Under the pieces are notes generated by a model, which worked only from the letters and a program-made list of their open reading frames with translations, searched no databases and was not told the DNA's origin. A program made the position numbers and the translations under genes. From Parachlamydiaceae bacterium (lineage in GTDB: Bacteria; Chlamydiota; Chlamydiia; Chlamydiales; Parachlamydiaceae), in NCBI GenBank assembly GCA_013815395.1, contig JACDGH010000110.1, positions 1 to 8,108 on the forward strand: a stretch of 8,108 bases of DNA, written 5' to 3'. Shown piece by piece: positions 1-5,677 of the stretch; positions within the stretch are counted from its first letter, which is position 1, and every line of letters begins with the position of its first letter.

Positions 1-2
1 TG

Positions 3-173
3 CGAATGCGTTTAAACATAAATTGGCACAAGAGTGAGAACAAAAAAGAAGAACCAGATCCCTGGTTAGCTGTAAAATTTATAGCCACCCACACCTTCGG
101 TTGCGCTCGCTTAGGCTCGCTTCACCACCAGTGTGGGCTACAAAAAGAGAGAAAAATGGGCTAGGTTCAAATC
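3..173 (+). CDS. Possible 3' end of an unknown gene (partial at left edge)
   Basis: A reading frame is open from the left edge to a TAG at 171-173, with an ATG at 6. The first ~26 residues (rich in K, E, N and W, including EEPDPWLAV) have a plausible protein composition. The remainder is simply the translation of the palindromic repeat at 81-141, which suggests that if this is a gene its end was extended by repeat insertion. Too little sequence lies upstream to see a start signal. No family is recognised. It may equally be chance. Confidence 0.2.
81..141. repeat. REP-like imperfect palindrome
   Basis: The outer arms TAGCCACCCACACC (82-95) and CCAGTGTGGGCTA (128-140) pair imperfectly as an inverted repeat. 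The centre carries a tandem GCTCGCTTAG / GCTCGCTTCA (105-124). It is much more GC-rich than the flanking sequence. This layout (inverted arms, GC-rich centre, about 60 bp, intergenic) is typical of repetitive extragenic palindromes, but only one copy is in the window, so being repetitive is inferred. Confidence 0.55.
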
Positions 174-263
174 GAGGTAACACTTTAGAAAAAAAAATGA
201 CATAGTAGTCAATTTACTGTAAATCGTTTGTTTCTTACATAAACTTCTACAGGATCAACCGCT

Positions 264-716
264 ATGTCAACCTCAAACATTACACTACTTCATCAAACAT
301 TAAAAGCTTCTCATGCTGCTCATTCATTAAATTCTACCGATCGTCAGAAAATTGCAATGCAAGCGATTAAAGGTGACATACCAGTTTCACATGTAGCAGA
401 TCATTACAATGTTAGTCGTAAATTCATTTATAAACAAAAAAATAAAGCACTTGGGGGAGTTGATTATGCCTTTAAGGAACTACCCAGTGATGATAATAAG
501 GTCCTCTATCACATCCCTGTAACAAAAAAATGGCTTGAACAAGCTGTGTTGGCGTCGATTTTTACATGCAGAGCTTCTTACCAAGGCGTCAGTGACTTTT
601 TCCAATTATTTGGTTCATATTATAGCCGTTATTTCTTTCGGTAAGACTTCTAATCTTATCTTTGAATTTGTTAAGACTTTTTTTTCGAACATGTATTTGG
701 ACATAATCGTCATTAA
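264..716 (+). pseudogene. Frameshifted, truncated transposase remnant
   Basis: The first frame (264-644) encodes 126 residues. Residues about 27-60 form a helix-turn-helix of transposase type (a DRQKIAMQAIKGDIP helix, then VSHVADHYNVSRKFIYKQKNK). Residues 86-115 include CRASYQGVSDFFQ, which resembles the segment after the HTH in some IS transposases. After about base 605 the likely continuation (ISFGKTSNLIFEFVK, like the 'ISxGKxSNII' stretch of such proteins) is in the +1 frame, so one base was gained or two were lost; the original frame stops at 642-644. Homology fades near 700 and the catalytic part is absent. A weak Shine-Dalgarno AGGA lies at 251-254, 9 bases before the ATG. The remnant runs tail to tail into the Nif11-like gene ending at 717. 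HTH identification is good; the exact IS family is not recognised. Confidence 0.6.
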
Positions 717-1241
717 TTATGATGCGCCTTTTGCAACTTCTTCAGCTTTCTCTTCAGCAAGCTTCAAAATTTGTGAAGCTTGATGAAGAAGCAATGCACT
801 CCCAAGAATTTTAAATCCATTTTTATTTGCTATTATGGACACGTCATTATGATTTTTAGCGGCCAGTAGCTCAACCTGTAAATCATTGTCGATCTTTATC
901 TTATTAAGGAACGAAGCAAGCAAAGGATTTTTACTACTTGCACTTCCTTCCCATTCAATAAATTTAATAATCCAGTATCCGGGACTATCTAAATACCCCT
1001 TACCCCCTCGACCCCACTGTGCACCGCTTTTCGATTTTTGTCCGGCCGCCACAAATTCCAATTCCTCAGGTGGTAAAGATAGAACTCGACCGGCCTGGGC
1101 ACGTAGCAACTCAGCAGCTGAAACATTAAAACCAATTTCTTTAGCAATTATTGAAACATCTGCGATTTCTTTTGTCTCATATAAGCGTGCTTGCAAATCT
1201 GAATCAGCAGTAATCTTTGAAAAAAAATTATTCAGTTGCAT
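717..1241 (-). CDS. Tandem Nif11-like (N11P/NHLP leader) domain protein
   Basis: This 174-residue protein consists of two copies of one domain. Copy 1 (residues ~4-67) runs from FFSKITADSDLQ through DVSIIAKEIGF to PPEELEFVAAG. Copy 2 (~111-172) runs from FLNKIKIDNDLQ through DVSIIANKNGF to EEVAKG. The pattern F-x2-[KI]-x4-DLQ ... IA-x3-GF ... ELE-x-VAxG is that of the Nif11 domain (PF07862 / TIGR03798), best known as the leader of RiPP precursors, where a GG/AG-like site is cut by a C39-type peptidase. The linker (68-106) is rich in Gly, Ser, Trp and Tyr. The protein has no cysteine, so no thioether or disulfide product is possible. No modification or export enzyme is nearby. It lies 47 bp behind the second translocator gene with no terminator between, so it is probably the last gene of the type III operon. 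The start is the ATG at 1241 with GGGA 9 bases upstream. The domain call is firm; the function (RiPP precursor, secreted effector or other) is unknown. Confidence 0.8.
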   Translation of the reverse strand: MQLNNFFSKITADSDLQARLYETKEIADVSIIAKEIGFNVSAAELLRAQAGRVLSLPPEELEFVAAGQKSKSGAQWGRGGKGYLDSPGYWIIKFIEWEGSASSKNPLLASFLNKIKIDNDLQVELLAAKNHNDVSIIANKNGFKILGSALLLHQASQILKLAEEKAEEVAKGAS

Positions 1242-1288
1242 TTTCTAAATTCCCTTTAAAAGCATATTTAAATAATTTAATTGGTAAA

Positions 1289-2182
1289 TCACCCTCGTAG
1301 AATAGCACTTATTGTATCTCGGATACCTCTAAAAAACTCTTCGATGGCGGCGCGCAAACCCTTTTGTGTTTCTTTGGTACCCTGCTTGGAACCTCTCTTT
1401 TCTTCTTCTTTAGATTCCATTCTTTTGAGATCATATTGCAGGCCTACACGTTGAGCTTCAACACCGCTACTGAAAAGCGAGCCTACTCCACTAATTCCAG
1501 TACTCATCGTGCTAATCTGAGTTGCATTTGTGGCAAAAGTTTTTGCCACGTCACTACTTGGTCGAATGAGCGTAGCAAAGCCTGCCACGCCGCCCACAAT
1601 ACTTAAAGCTGACGAAATAAGAGTAATAGTTACAACTGGCCAGGTATTGTATGAATCTGTAATTTTTCCAGACTGAATTTTTAATTGATCACCTAGTTTA
1701 GCAATGTATTCTTGATCATCCTTCACCACATGGCGCATGTGGATCATGCAGTATTGTAAGGCCATTGCATGAATGCGTTCATAATCACAAGGTTCAGAGA
1801 GTAAGGCTTCGTCGATTTTTTTAGAAAGTTCTTCCATCCGTCTTTTTAACAAGTCGGGCCCGGATTCAACATTTGATAACATTACTTCGACTTCAGCTTG
1901 TTTTTCCGGGGAGACTTGAGCATAAGCGGACTCAAGTTGGGAAAGCAATTCTTCGGAATTTACAGGCTCATCCGTATTCGTTATGCTATGAACATCGGAC
2001 AAAGGGCGTGATGACACAGACGGAATTTTCGTCAAATCATCAAAAGCTGCTGCAGGAGCTAGGGTATCGAAATGATTCCAGCCCACTGGCAAGGCTTTTG
2101 TGCTGTCTAACTTTGTATTATTCTTTAAAGGACTTGTAAAGCCCATTACTGGATCATTATCTGTATATTTATTTATTGGCAT
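1289..2182 (-). CDS. Type III secretion translocator, small subunit-like (SctB/YopD-like)
   Basis: The chosen start is the ATG at 2182 (297 residues), because AGAGG lies 5 bases upstream; a TTG at 2230 would add 16 residues but has no ribosome binding site. The N-terminal ~75 residues are polar and low in structure, as usual for a secretion signal and chaperone-binding region. Residues ~75-180 are charged and helical. One membrane segment lies at ~181-207 (VVTITLISSALSIVGGVAGFA). A Gly/Ser/Thr-rich weakly hydrophobic stretch at 222-242 follows, then a charged helix (LQYDLKRMESKEEEK). The C-terminal ~23 residues (GLRAAIEEFFRGIRDTISAILRG) form a probable amphipathic helix, as in YopD. Such proteins are exported through the T3SS needle and form the pore in the host membrane with the large translocator. 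The role is inferred from architecture and from its place after the chaperone and the other translocator; there is no clear sequence match to chlamydial CopD, and it is smaller. Confidence 0.6.
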   Translation of the reverse strand: MPINKYTDNDPVMGFTSPLKNNTKLDSTKALPVGWNHFDTLAPAAAFDDLTKIPSVSSRPLSDVHSITNTDEPVNSEELLSQLESAYAQVSPEKQAEVEVMLSNVESGPDLLKRRMEELSKKIDEALLSEPCDYERIHAMALQYCMIHMRHVVKDDQEYIAKLGDQLKIQSGKITDSYNTWPVVTITLISSALSIVGGVAGFATLIRPSSDVAKTFATNATQISTMSTGISGVGSLFSSGVEAQRVGLQYDLKRMESKEEEKRGSKQGTKETQKGLRAAIEEFFRGIRDTISAILRG

Positions 2183-2236
2183 ATTGACCTCTTTAGCGTT
2201 TTTAATAGCCTTACTTTTGGCTTTATGCAATTAATA

Positions 2237-3280
2237 TTATAAGTTTATCCGGGCTTCTTTACTATAATTTTCAAGATGGTGCCGAATTGTTTTTAATAAA
2301 TGCGATATTTCTTCATCTCCATAAGGCAACGTAGTATTGACTTTGTCATTAATTTTATGGCGATTTGCTTTAACATCGTGATTGATCCTAGTCATTTCAC
2401 CAGTTCTCAAATCATTCTTATATTTTAAAATTCCTTCAGCACTAGAAACTCCGCCTTTAAGGATATTTAAAGCTGGCATGGTAAATGAAAAAACACCGGG
2501 AACACCTCCCGTTGCGTAACCTACAGCTAGGGAACCTACAATACCAACAGTTGTGCCTATATTTATCCAATGCAGAGTCTTATTGGTTTTAGCGGTTGCG
2601 TTAATGTCATCGAGAATCGAATAATGCTTTTGATGAAGTTCTTTATTTACTTTTTGGAGATTAAAAATCTGTTCATGGACCTGTATTCCAGCCTCTTCTT
2701 TAAGTTTTTTTTGCTCCAGGCTTTTGGAAACAATATGAAATAAAATTAAGCGATCCATGTCTTGTGAATTAGACTGAAGCAATTCCTCTGCAAATTCAGC
2801 ACTATCTTTTAAGCGATGCAACAGATCTTTGTTAATATCAGCAATAGCTTTAGATAAACGCTCGTTATTCATCGGATCAGGTGATAGCAATTGCGGGGTT
2901 CCTGAGAGACCAGTAGAAATACCTTTTTCAATAGGATCGATTTCCTGCTGCAAGTTATTTGCAGATATTTCTGAATCTTTCGCCCCTCCAAACCAACTCC
3001 AGAGCCATGAACGAATTTTTTGAAACCTCGATTCATCTTTTATATTAGCTTCGCACTCAACATTTTGAATTTGGGTACTTTCAATCGATGGGGTATCTTT
3101 GGCCTGCATGGACTTAATTGATGATAGATACCAAAGGGAAACGATTTCTTCTTCCGCAGCATCTTCATCTATCTTAGGATGCGTTGCAGCCTCTTTAGAA
3201 GCTTGCGCTTCGTACGCTGCATAAGCTTCCCATAGATCAACTGTTGACCTTGAAGTAATTGGACTAATTGGTTCTATCAT
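2237..3280 (-). CDS. Type III secretion translocator, large subunit-like (SctE/YopB-like)
   Basis: The ATG at 3280 is preferred (347 residues), because AGGAG at 3291-3287 lies 6 bases upstream and this puts the gene 13 bp behind the chaperone; the ATG at 3316 would overlap the chaperone and has no good site. The first ~135 residues are acidic, polar and lack membrane segments. Residues ~173-233 are a long heptad-like helix (SLEQKKLKEEAGIQVHEQIF ... VNKELHQKHYSILDDINA). A hydrophobic pair, IGTTVGIVGSLAVGYATG (~241-258) and VPGVFSFTMPALNIL (~260-274), could form a membrane hairpin as in YopB-type proteins. A basic helical tail (YKNDLRTGEMTRINHDVK...) ends the protein. It is expected to insert in the host membrane and to be kept soluble by the TPR chaperone encoded just upstream. 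It is shorter than chlamydial CopB (about 490 residues) and not obviously similar, so the family assignment rests on architecture and context. Confidence 0.6.
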   Translation of the reverse strand: MIEPISPITSRSTVDLWEAYAAYEAQASKEAATHPKIDEDAAEEEIVSLWYLSSIKSMQAKDTPSIESTQIQNVECEANIKDESRFQKIRSWLWSWFGGAKDSEISANNLQQEIDPIEKGISTGLSGTPQLLSPDPMNNERLSKAIADINKDLLHRLKDSAEFAEELLQSNSQDMDRLILFHIVSKSLEQKKLKEEAGIQVHEQIFNLQKVNKELHQKHYSILDDINATAKTNKTLHWINIGTTVGIVGSLAVGYATGGVPGVFSFTMPALNILKGGVSSAEGILKYKNDLRTGEMTRINHDVKANRHKINDKVNTTLPYGDEEISHLLKTIRHHLENYSKEARINL

Positions 3281-3293
3281 TATATTCTCCTGG

Positions 3294-3758
3294 CTAATTT
3301 TTTGCAGATCGATCATTCCATGCTTTTCGCATGTTTTCTAGCTGCATTAATAGTGAAGTGGCGTTAGAATTTCTTGCTGCGGTTATTGCCGATTCTAAAG
3401 TTCGCACGCCGGTTTTCATTTGACTTTGAGCAAAGAAGCAATCTGCTGCATGCAAATGAACATAAGGATCGTTGGGCTCTTGGACTGCAGCGACACTGTA
3501 GCACTCTATCGCTTCGGCATAATCCTTTAATAATTGGTAACTCGCTGCAAGACCTAGCCAAAAGCGGCGATCGAATGGTTCGCAGATTGTGAGAAAGCGA
3601 AAGATCTGTTTGCTATCTTCATATTTACCGCTTTCATATAAATGGTATGCTAAAGTGTAAAGCAATGAACCCTCTTCAGCCGATAGCCCGAAAAAATTTG
3701 GGCCATCAGCTGCCGTTGCTTTATCCACAAGAGCCTGTAACATCTCAGCTTCATTCAT
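3294..3758 (-). CDS. T3SS translocator chaperone, LcrH/SycD/IpgC family
   Basis: The 154-residue length fits the class II T3SS chaperones (about 150-170). After a short helical N-terminus come three TPR units: ~29-62 (LLYTLAYHLYESGKYEDSKQ), ~63-96 (DRRFWLGLAASYQLLKDYAE) and ~97-130 (DPYVHLHAADCFFAQSQMKT). The signature 'LA..LYESGKYEDA..IF..L...D..D.RFWLGLGA..Q....Y..AI..YS..A..D..DP....HAAEC' of LcrH/SycD/SicA/IpgC is followed almost throughout. These proteins stay in the bacterial cytosol, bind the two hydrophobic translocators before export and prevent premature association; in some systems they also act in regulation. The two translocator-like genes immediately downstream are the natural clients. 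Only 4 bases separate it from the upstream gene and its own ribosome binding site is poor, so translational coupling is likely. The family call is firm. Confidence 0.88.
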   Translation of the reverse strand: MNEAEMLQALVDKATAADGPNFFGLSAEEGSLLYTLAYHLYESGKYEDSKQIFRFLTICEPFDRRFWLGLAASYQLLKDYAEAIECYSVAAVQEPNDPYVHLHAADCFFAQSQMKTGVRTLESAITAARNSNATSLLMQLENMRKAWNDRSAKN

Positions 3759-3762
3759 CTTA

Positions 3763-4290
3763 TTAACGACCGTGTATAGCTCTGCTTGTATTTATTTTTG
3801 AATCATGAAGTGGCTTCATGATACTGCGTGCCAATTGGTAGGATTCGTAGCGCTCATTTGTTAAGCGAGTAATTGTTTGAAGTTGCATATCATTTAAAAC
3901 ATTTAAATCTTCAGAGGTAATTCGTATATTCTCAATTAAGCGTTCACGTTCAGCTTTGTTGTATTTGAACTTACCTTCTTTAATCTCAACACCGTATTCT
4001 TTTGCTTTGGCGAACAGATCTTTAAGTTCCTGTATATTGGAAAAATCAATTTCCTCATTTACCGTTGCCGCATTAACAGTTTTGATCAGCTTATGCAAAA
4101 AGCTAATTTCATCTTGTCGCTTTTTAAGCTCTAAAAATTCAGAAGCGATCTTTCTTTCAAGAAATTTTAGGCGTTCAGTATTTATGAGCAACGCCAAAGC
4201 TTCAAGTGATAAGTTATTAGGATCTACATCGGATCCTACATTTTTAACTGCGCTGCTTACAACTTCTTCTACTGTGATTTCTTGACTCAT
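3763..4290 (-). CDS. Coiled-coil protein at head of translocator operon (candidate tip or accessory protein)
   Basis: A 175-residue soluble protein of no family I recognise. It has no signal peptide, no membrane segment and no cysteine. Two long charged helices, ~37-72 (ERLKFLERKIASEFLELKKR...) and ~112-160 (KAERERLIENIRITSEDLNV...), are heptad-like and flank a ~40-residue insert (EEIDFSNIQELKDLFAKAKE...). The two-helix stalk with an inserted domain, and the position directly before lcrH and two translocators, recall the needle-tip protein LcrV/IpaD, though those are about 320-330 residues. Chlamydial clusters have an uncharacterised small gene (CT577) beside lcrH-copB-copD, which is another possibility. 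The start ATG at 4290 has AGGTG about 6 bases upstream. It is the first gene of the cluster; I see no convincing -35/-10 pair before it, only an A/T-tract region at 4350-4366. Confidence 0.7.
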   Translation of the reverse strand: MSQEITVEEVVSSAVKNVGSDVDPNNLSLEALALLINTERLKFLERKIASEFLELKKRQDEISFLHKLIKTVNAATVNEEIDFSNIQELKDLFAKAKEYGVEIKEGKFKYNKAERERLIENIRITSEDLNVLNDMQLQTITRLTNERYESYQLARSIMKPLHDSKINTSRAIHGR

Positions 4291-4460
4291 TGCATCACCT
4301 AATTTGCATTACTATAATCATACTAACACTTTCATTCCATTTTCGGAACTTTTTTTTTACTTTTTCTTTATGATTTCTTACTGCTAATTTCTAACAAGTA
4401 ATAATCAAAATTGTAGCTTGACAGATTATGCGATAAAAAAGGGTGCTGTAATCGTAAACC

Positions 4461-4530
4461 CGCTTTTATAAATTTTAGAGCTTAAGAGAAACTCGGAGGC
4501 GCTGTGGAACGCAGTGGCGCAGAGAACTGC
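4461..4530. repeat. Dispersed intergenic repeat, copy A
   Basis: Bases 4461-4488 match 7953-7980 at 24 of 28 positions (core TTTTAGAG-S-TTAAGAG), followed in both copies by an AAAC and GGAG/GCAG-rich stretch. In copy A the repeat appears to continue with GCAGTGGCGCAGAGAACTGC; read on the minus strand this contains repeated 'CTCTGCG / CTGCG' units. Both copies are intergenic and in the same orientation. A match of this quality between two non-coding places in 8 kb is unlikely by chance. Confidence 0.5.
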
Positions 4531-4532
4531 AA

Positions 4533-4571
4533 CCCTATATAGCTTTCTTAAGTCATATTGATAATATAGGG
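4533..4571 (+). promoter_or_regulatory. Stem-loop overlapping a ribosome binding site
   Basis: CCCTATAT (4533-4540) pairs perfectly with ATATAGGG (4564-4571) around a 23-base loop. The 3' arm ends in the GGGAGGG (4569-4575) that would serve as Shine-Dalgarno for the ATG at 4581. It may be a translational control element for the small ORF, or the end of a mobile-element fragment. Confidence 0.3.
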
Positions 4572-4580
4572 AGGGTGTTT

Positions 4581-4703
4581 ATGATATTAAATGTGTTACA
4601 GTTCAGATACTCCGACGAAGGAGGGGGGCACTTGAAGAAGATAACCAGGCCACCTTGGCCTGGCGTAATGAGCCAAAATATTGCCAGTTCTTCCATTTAC
4701 TAA
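4581..4703 (+). CDS. Possible 40-residue small protein
   Basis: The ATG at 4581 is preceded by GGGAGGG with a 5-base gap, a very good ribosome binding site in this window. The frame ends with TAA at 4701-4703, just before the convergent gene ends at 4708. The product has no signal peptide or membrane segment and includes an RPPWPG turn, which is encoded by the hairpin at 4645-4663. No family is recognised. Because a terminator-like palindrome lies within it, it may be a chance frame. Confidence 0.25.
   Translation: MILNVLQFRYSDEGGGHLKKITRPPWPGVMSQNIASSSIY
4632..4663 (-). terminator. Likely intrinsic terminator of the orphan gene (4708-5223)
   Basis: A perfect 8-bp GC-rich stem, CCAGGCCA (4645-4652) and TGGCCTGG (4656-4663), closes a 3-base loop about 45 bases behind the minus-strand stop codon at 4708. 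On the minus strand the stem is followed by TTATCTTCTTC, a pyrimidine-rich but imperfect T-tract. Position and shape fit a terminator. Confidence 0.5.
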
Positions 4704-4707
4704 TAGT

Positions 4708-5223
4708 TTAATCCAATCGAGAATAAGAAAAACTTTTACCAAAAGATTCGACTGATTCTTTTTCTTGAACTGTAAACTTTTTATTTTCCGAAATATATTT
4801 TGGCCTGATAGCCAAAATTTGCTCAGATCTTGGAATAAAGTAGCTCTTTTTATTAAGAACAGCCGACTGGGAAGCAGGTTTGCATGTTAAATCAAACAAT
4901 TCTGCTGTGCGTTTGCAGATATCAATATCACTTTGATTAATAGAAAAAGCACAAAACTTGACCCCATTCAACGTCTTTTTTTCTAATGTGTAACGATCTT
5001 TGTTATCTAAAAAAACCACATCACGCAACCAATCTATAACTTTAAAAGTGGCTTCATGTGCTTCACAAAAAATCAAGTAAATTCTATTTTTTTGCAATTT
5101 ACTTACATCCAACTGATGGATTGGATTATCGAAAATATCCATTTTTCCAGAAGGAGAAAAATTGATTGATGATGGGAGAGCATAGACATCGGGTTGAGTT
5201 TTCATTTCTGTTAGCCTAGGCAT
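4708..5223 (-). CDS. Hypothetical protein, 171 residues
   Basis: Not recognised. The product has no signal peptide or membrane helix. After a polar ~40-residue N-terminus comes a region with alternating hydrophobic strands and helices (KNRIYLIFCEAHEATFKVID ... LNGVKFCAFSINQSDIDICK), suggesting a small mixed alpha/beta fold at ~40-115. The C-terminal ~40 residues are Ser/Lys/Glu-rich and probably flexible. The start ATG at 5223 has an excellent AAAGGAG about 7 bases upstream. It has its own promoter (5264-5292) and terminator-like hairpin (4645-4663), so it appears monocistronic. Its nearness to the T3SS translocator operon and its flexible N-terminus would allow an effector or chaperone role, but nothing in the sequence shows this. 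Confidence 0.7.
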   Translation of the reverse strand: MPRLTEMKTQPDVYALPSSINFSPSGKMDIFDNPIHQLDVSKLQKNRIYLIFCEAHEATFKVIDWLRDVVFLDNKDRYTLEKKTLNGVKFCAFSINQSDIDICKRTAELFDLTCKPASQSAVLNKKSYFIPRSEQILAIRPKYISENKKFTVQEKESVESFGKSFSYSRLD

Positions 5224-5263
5224 TATAGTCTCCTTTCATAAGGTAATTTATTTAAATTCCAAA

Positions 5264-5292
5264 ATCATATAGCCTCACAATTTTAAAAGCAA
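5264..5292 (-). promoter_or_regulatory. Sigma-70-type promoter of the orphan gene
   Basis: On the minus strand, TTGCTT (5292-5287) and TATGAT (5269-5264) are separated by 17 bases, a near-consensus housekeeping promoter (sigma-66 in chlamydiae). Transcription would begin around 5257, giving a leader of about 34 bases that includes AAAGGAG before the ATG at 5223. Confidence 0.55.
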
Positions 5293-5372
5293 ATGAATAG
5301 CCCATGCCTAGACCTGTTTAATCTTCTCGATTTAAAACAAAATAACTCCGTAAAATAAGTTCCATTTTATTC

Positions 5373-5400
5373 CAAGGCGAGACGCCTTGCTTTTCGCAAG
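5373..5400 (+). repeat. Two overlapping, mutually exclusive hairpins
   Basis: CAAGGCG (5373-5379) pairs perfectly with CGCCTTG (5383-5389) over a 3-base loop. The same 3' arm's CTTGC (5386-5390) can instead pair with GCAAG (5396-5400) over TTTTC. No reading frame or T-tract follows. Confidence 0.4.
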
Positions 5401-5538
5401 TCAACGAGCCCTGATATTAAAAAACGCTTAGAGAGTCCTTTTAGCTAAATTCATCAACTTAGCCCGGGCCTGTCATTGCCTTTCCAGAGCCGACAGGAAT
5501 TAGAAGGAAATAGAATATTATGTTTTGGCGAGGCCCGT

Positions 5539-5564
5539 GGGAGTGCGCCGGCTTTGCCGCGCCC
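5539..5564. repeat. GC-rich stem-loop
   Basis: GCGCCGGC (5545-5552) pairs with GCCGCGC (5556-5562) around TTT with one bulged C, extended by GGG (5539-5541) against CCC after a short mismatch. It stands out from the AT-rich surroundings. No U-tract is on either side, so it is not a standard terminator. Confidence 0.35.
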
Positions 5565-5626
5565 ATTAAAATTAACGTTTAAATCGCACCCCCAGTAATA
5601 CACTGCAATTTAATTATCTCGATTTA

Positions 5627-5654
5627 TTGATACGGAAATGATAACATCTATACA
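5627..5654 (+). promoter_or_regulatory. Sigma-70-type promoter of the lipoprotein pair
   Basis: TTGATA (5627-5632) and TATACA (5649-5654) are 16 bases apart, and a start near 5661 would leave a short leader of about 17 bases before the ATG at 5678. It is the best -35/-10 pair on the + strand upstream of this gene. Confidence 0.5.
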
Positions 5655-5677
5655 TTAAATAACTAATATGTATTTTT

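Larger units (their letters stand above)
4291..4707. other. Intergenic region between the T3SS cluster and the orphan gene
   Basis: About 417 bases with no long reading frame. It should contain the promoter of the translocator operon, but none is convincing: TATGAT on the minus strand near 4316-4321 lacks a -35. It has a T-run at 4350-4358 and a small TTCC-N6-GGAA inverted repeat at 4335-4348. The rest is occupied by the dispersed repeat (4461-4530), a stem-loop (4533-4571), a possible 40-codon ORF (4581-4703) and a terminator-like hairpin (4645-4663), listed separately. Confidence 0.6.
5293..5626. other. Palindrome-rich intergenic region between divergent genes
   Basis: No supported reading frame. 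It holds several short GC-rich palindromes in an AT-rich background: 5373-5400, GCCCGGGC at 5462-5469, CCTGTC/GACAGG at 5469-5497 and 5539-5564. None is followed by a clear T-tract. It could be a graveyard of REP-like elements or a decayed gene or RNA; I cannot identify it. Confidence 0.5.

Noticed and set aside
717..1241. Complete RiPP biosynthetic cluster
   Set aside because: Only the leader-like protein is present; no LanM, radical SAM, YcaO or C39 transporter gene lies within the window.
886..1248. Plus-strand open frame opposite the Nif11-like gene
   Set aside because: It lies wholly antisense to a protein with clear duplicated domains; its product has no recognisable features.
3364..3592. 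Two short frames overlapping the TPR chaperone
   Set aside because: They are Arg/Cys/Leu-rich shadows of a well-supported gene.
3956..4285. Plus-strand frame of 109 codons opposite the coiled-coil gene
   Set aside because: Ser/Leu-rich antisense of a Lys/Glu/Leu-rich coiled coil, a common artefact; no ribosome binding site.
4441..4460. GGGT...ACCC hairpin followed by a T-run on the minus strand as a second terminator
   Set aside because: Only 4 base pairs; the stem at 4645-4663 is far stronger.
4490..4535. Possible tRNA or other stable RNA
   Set aside because: No cloverleaf, anticodon arm or T-loop GTTCRA sequence could be formed.
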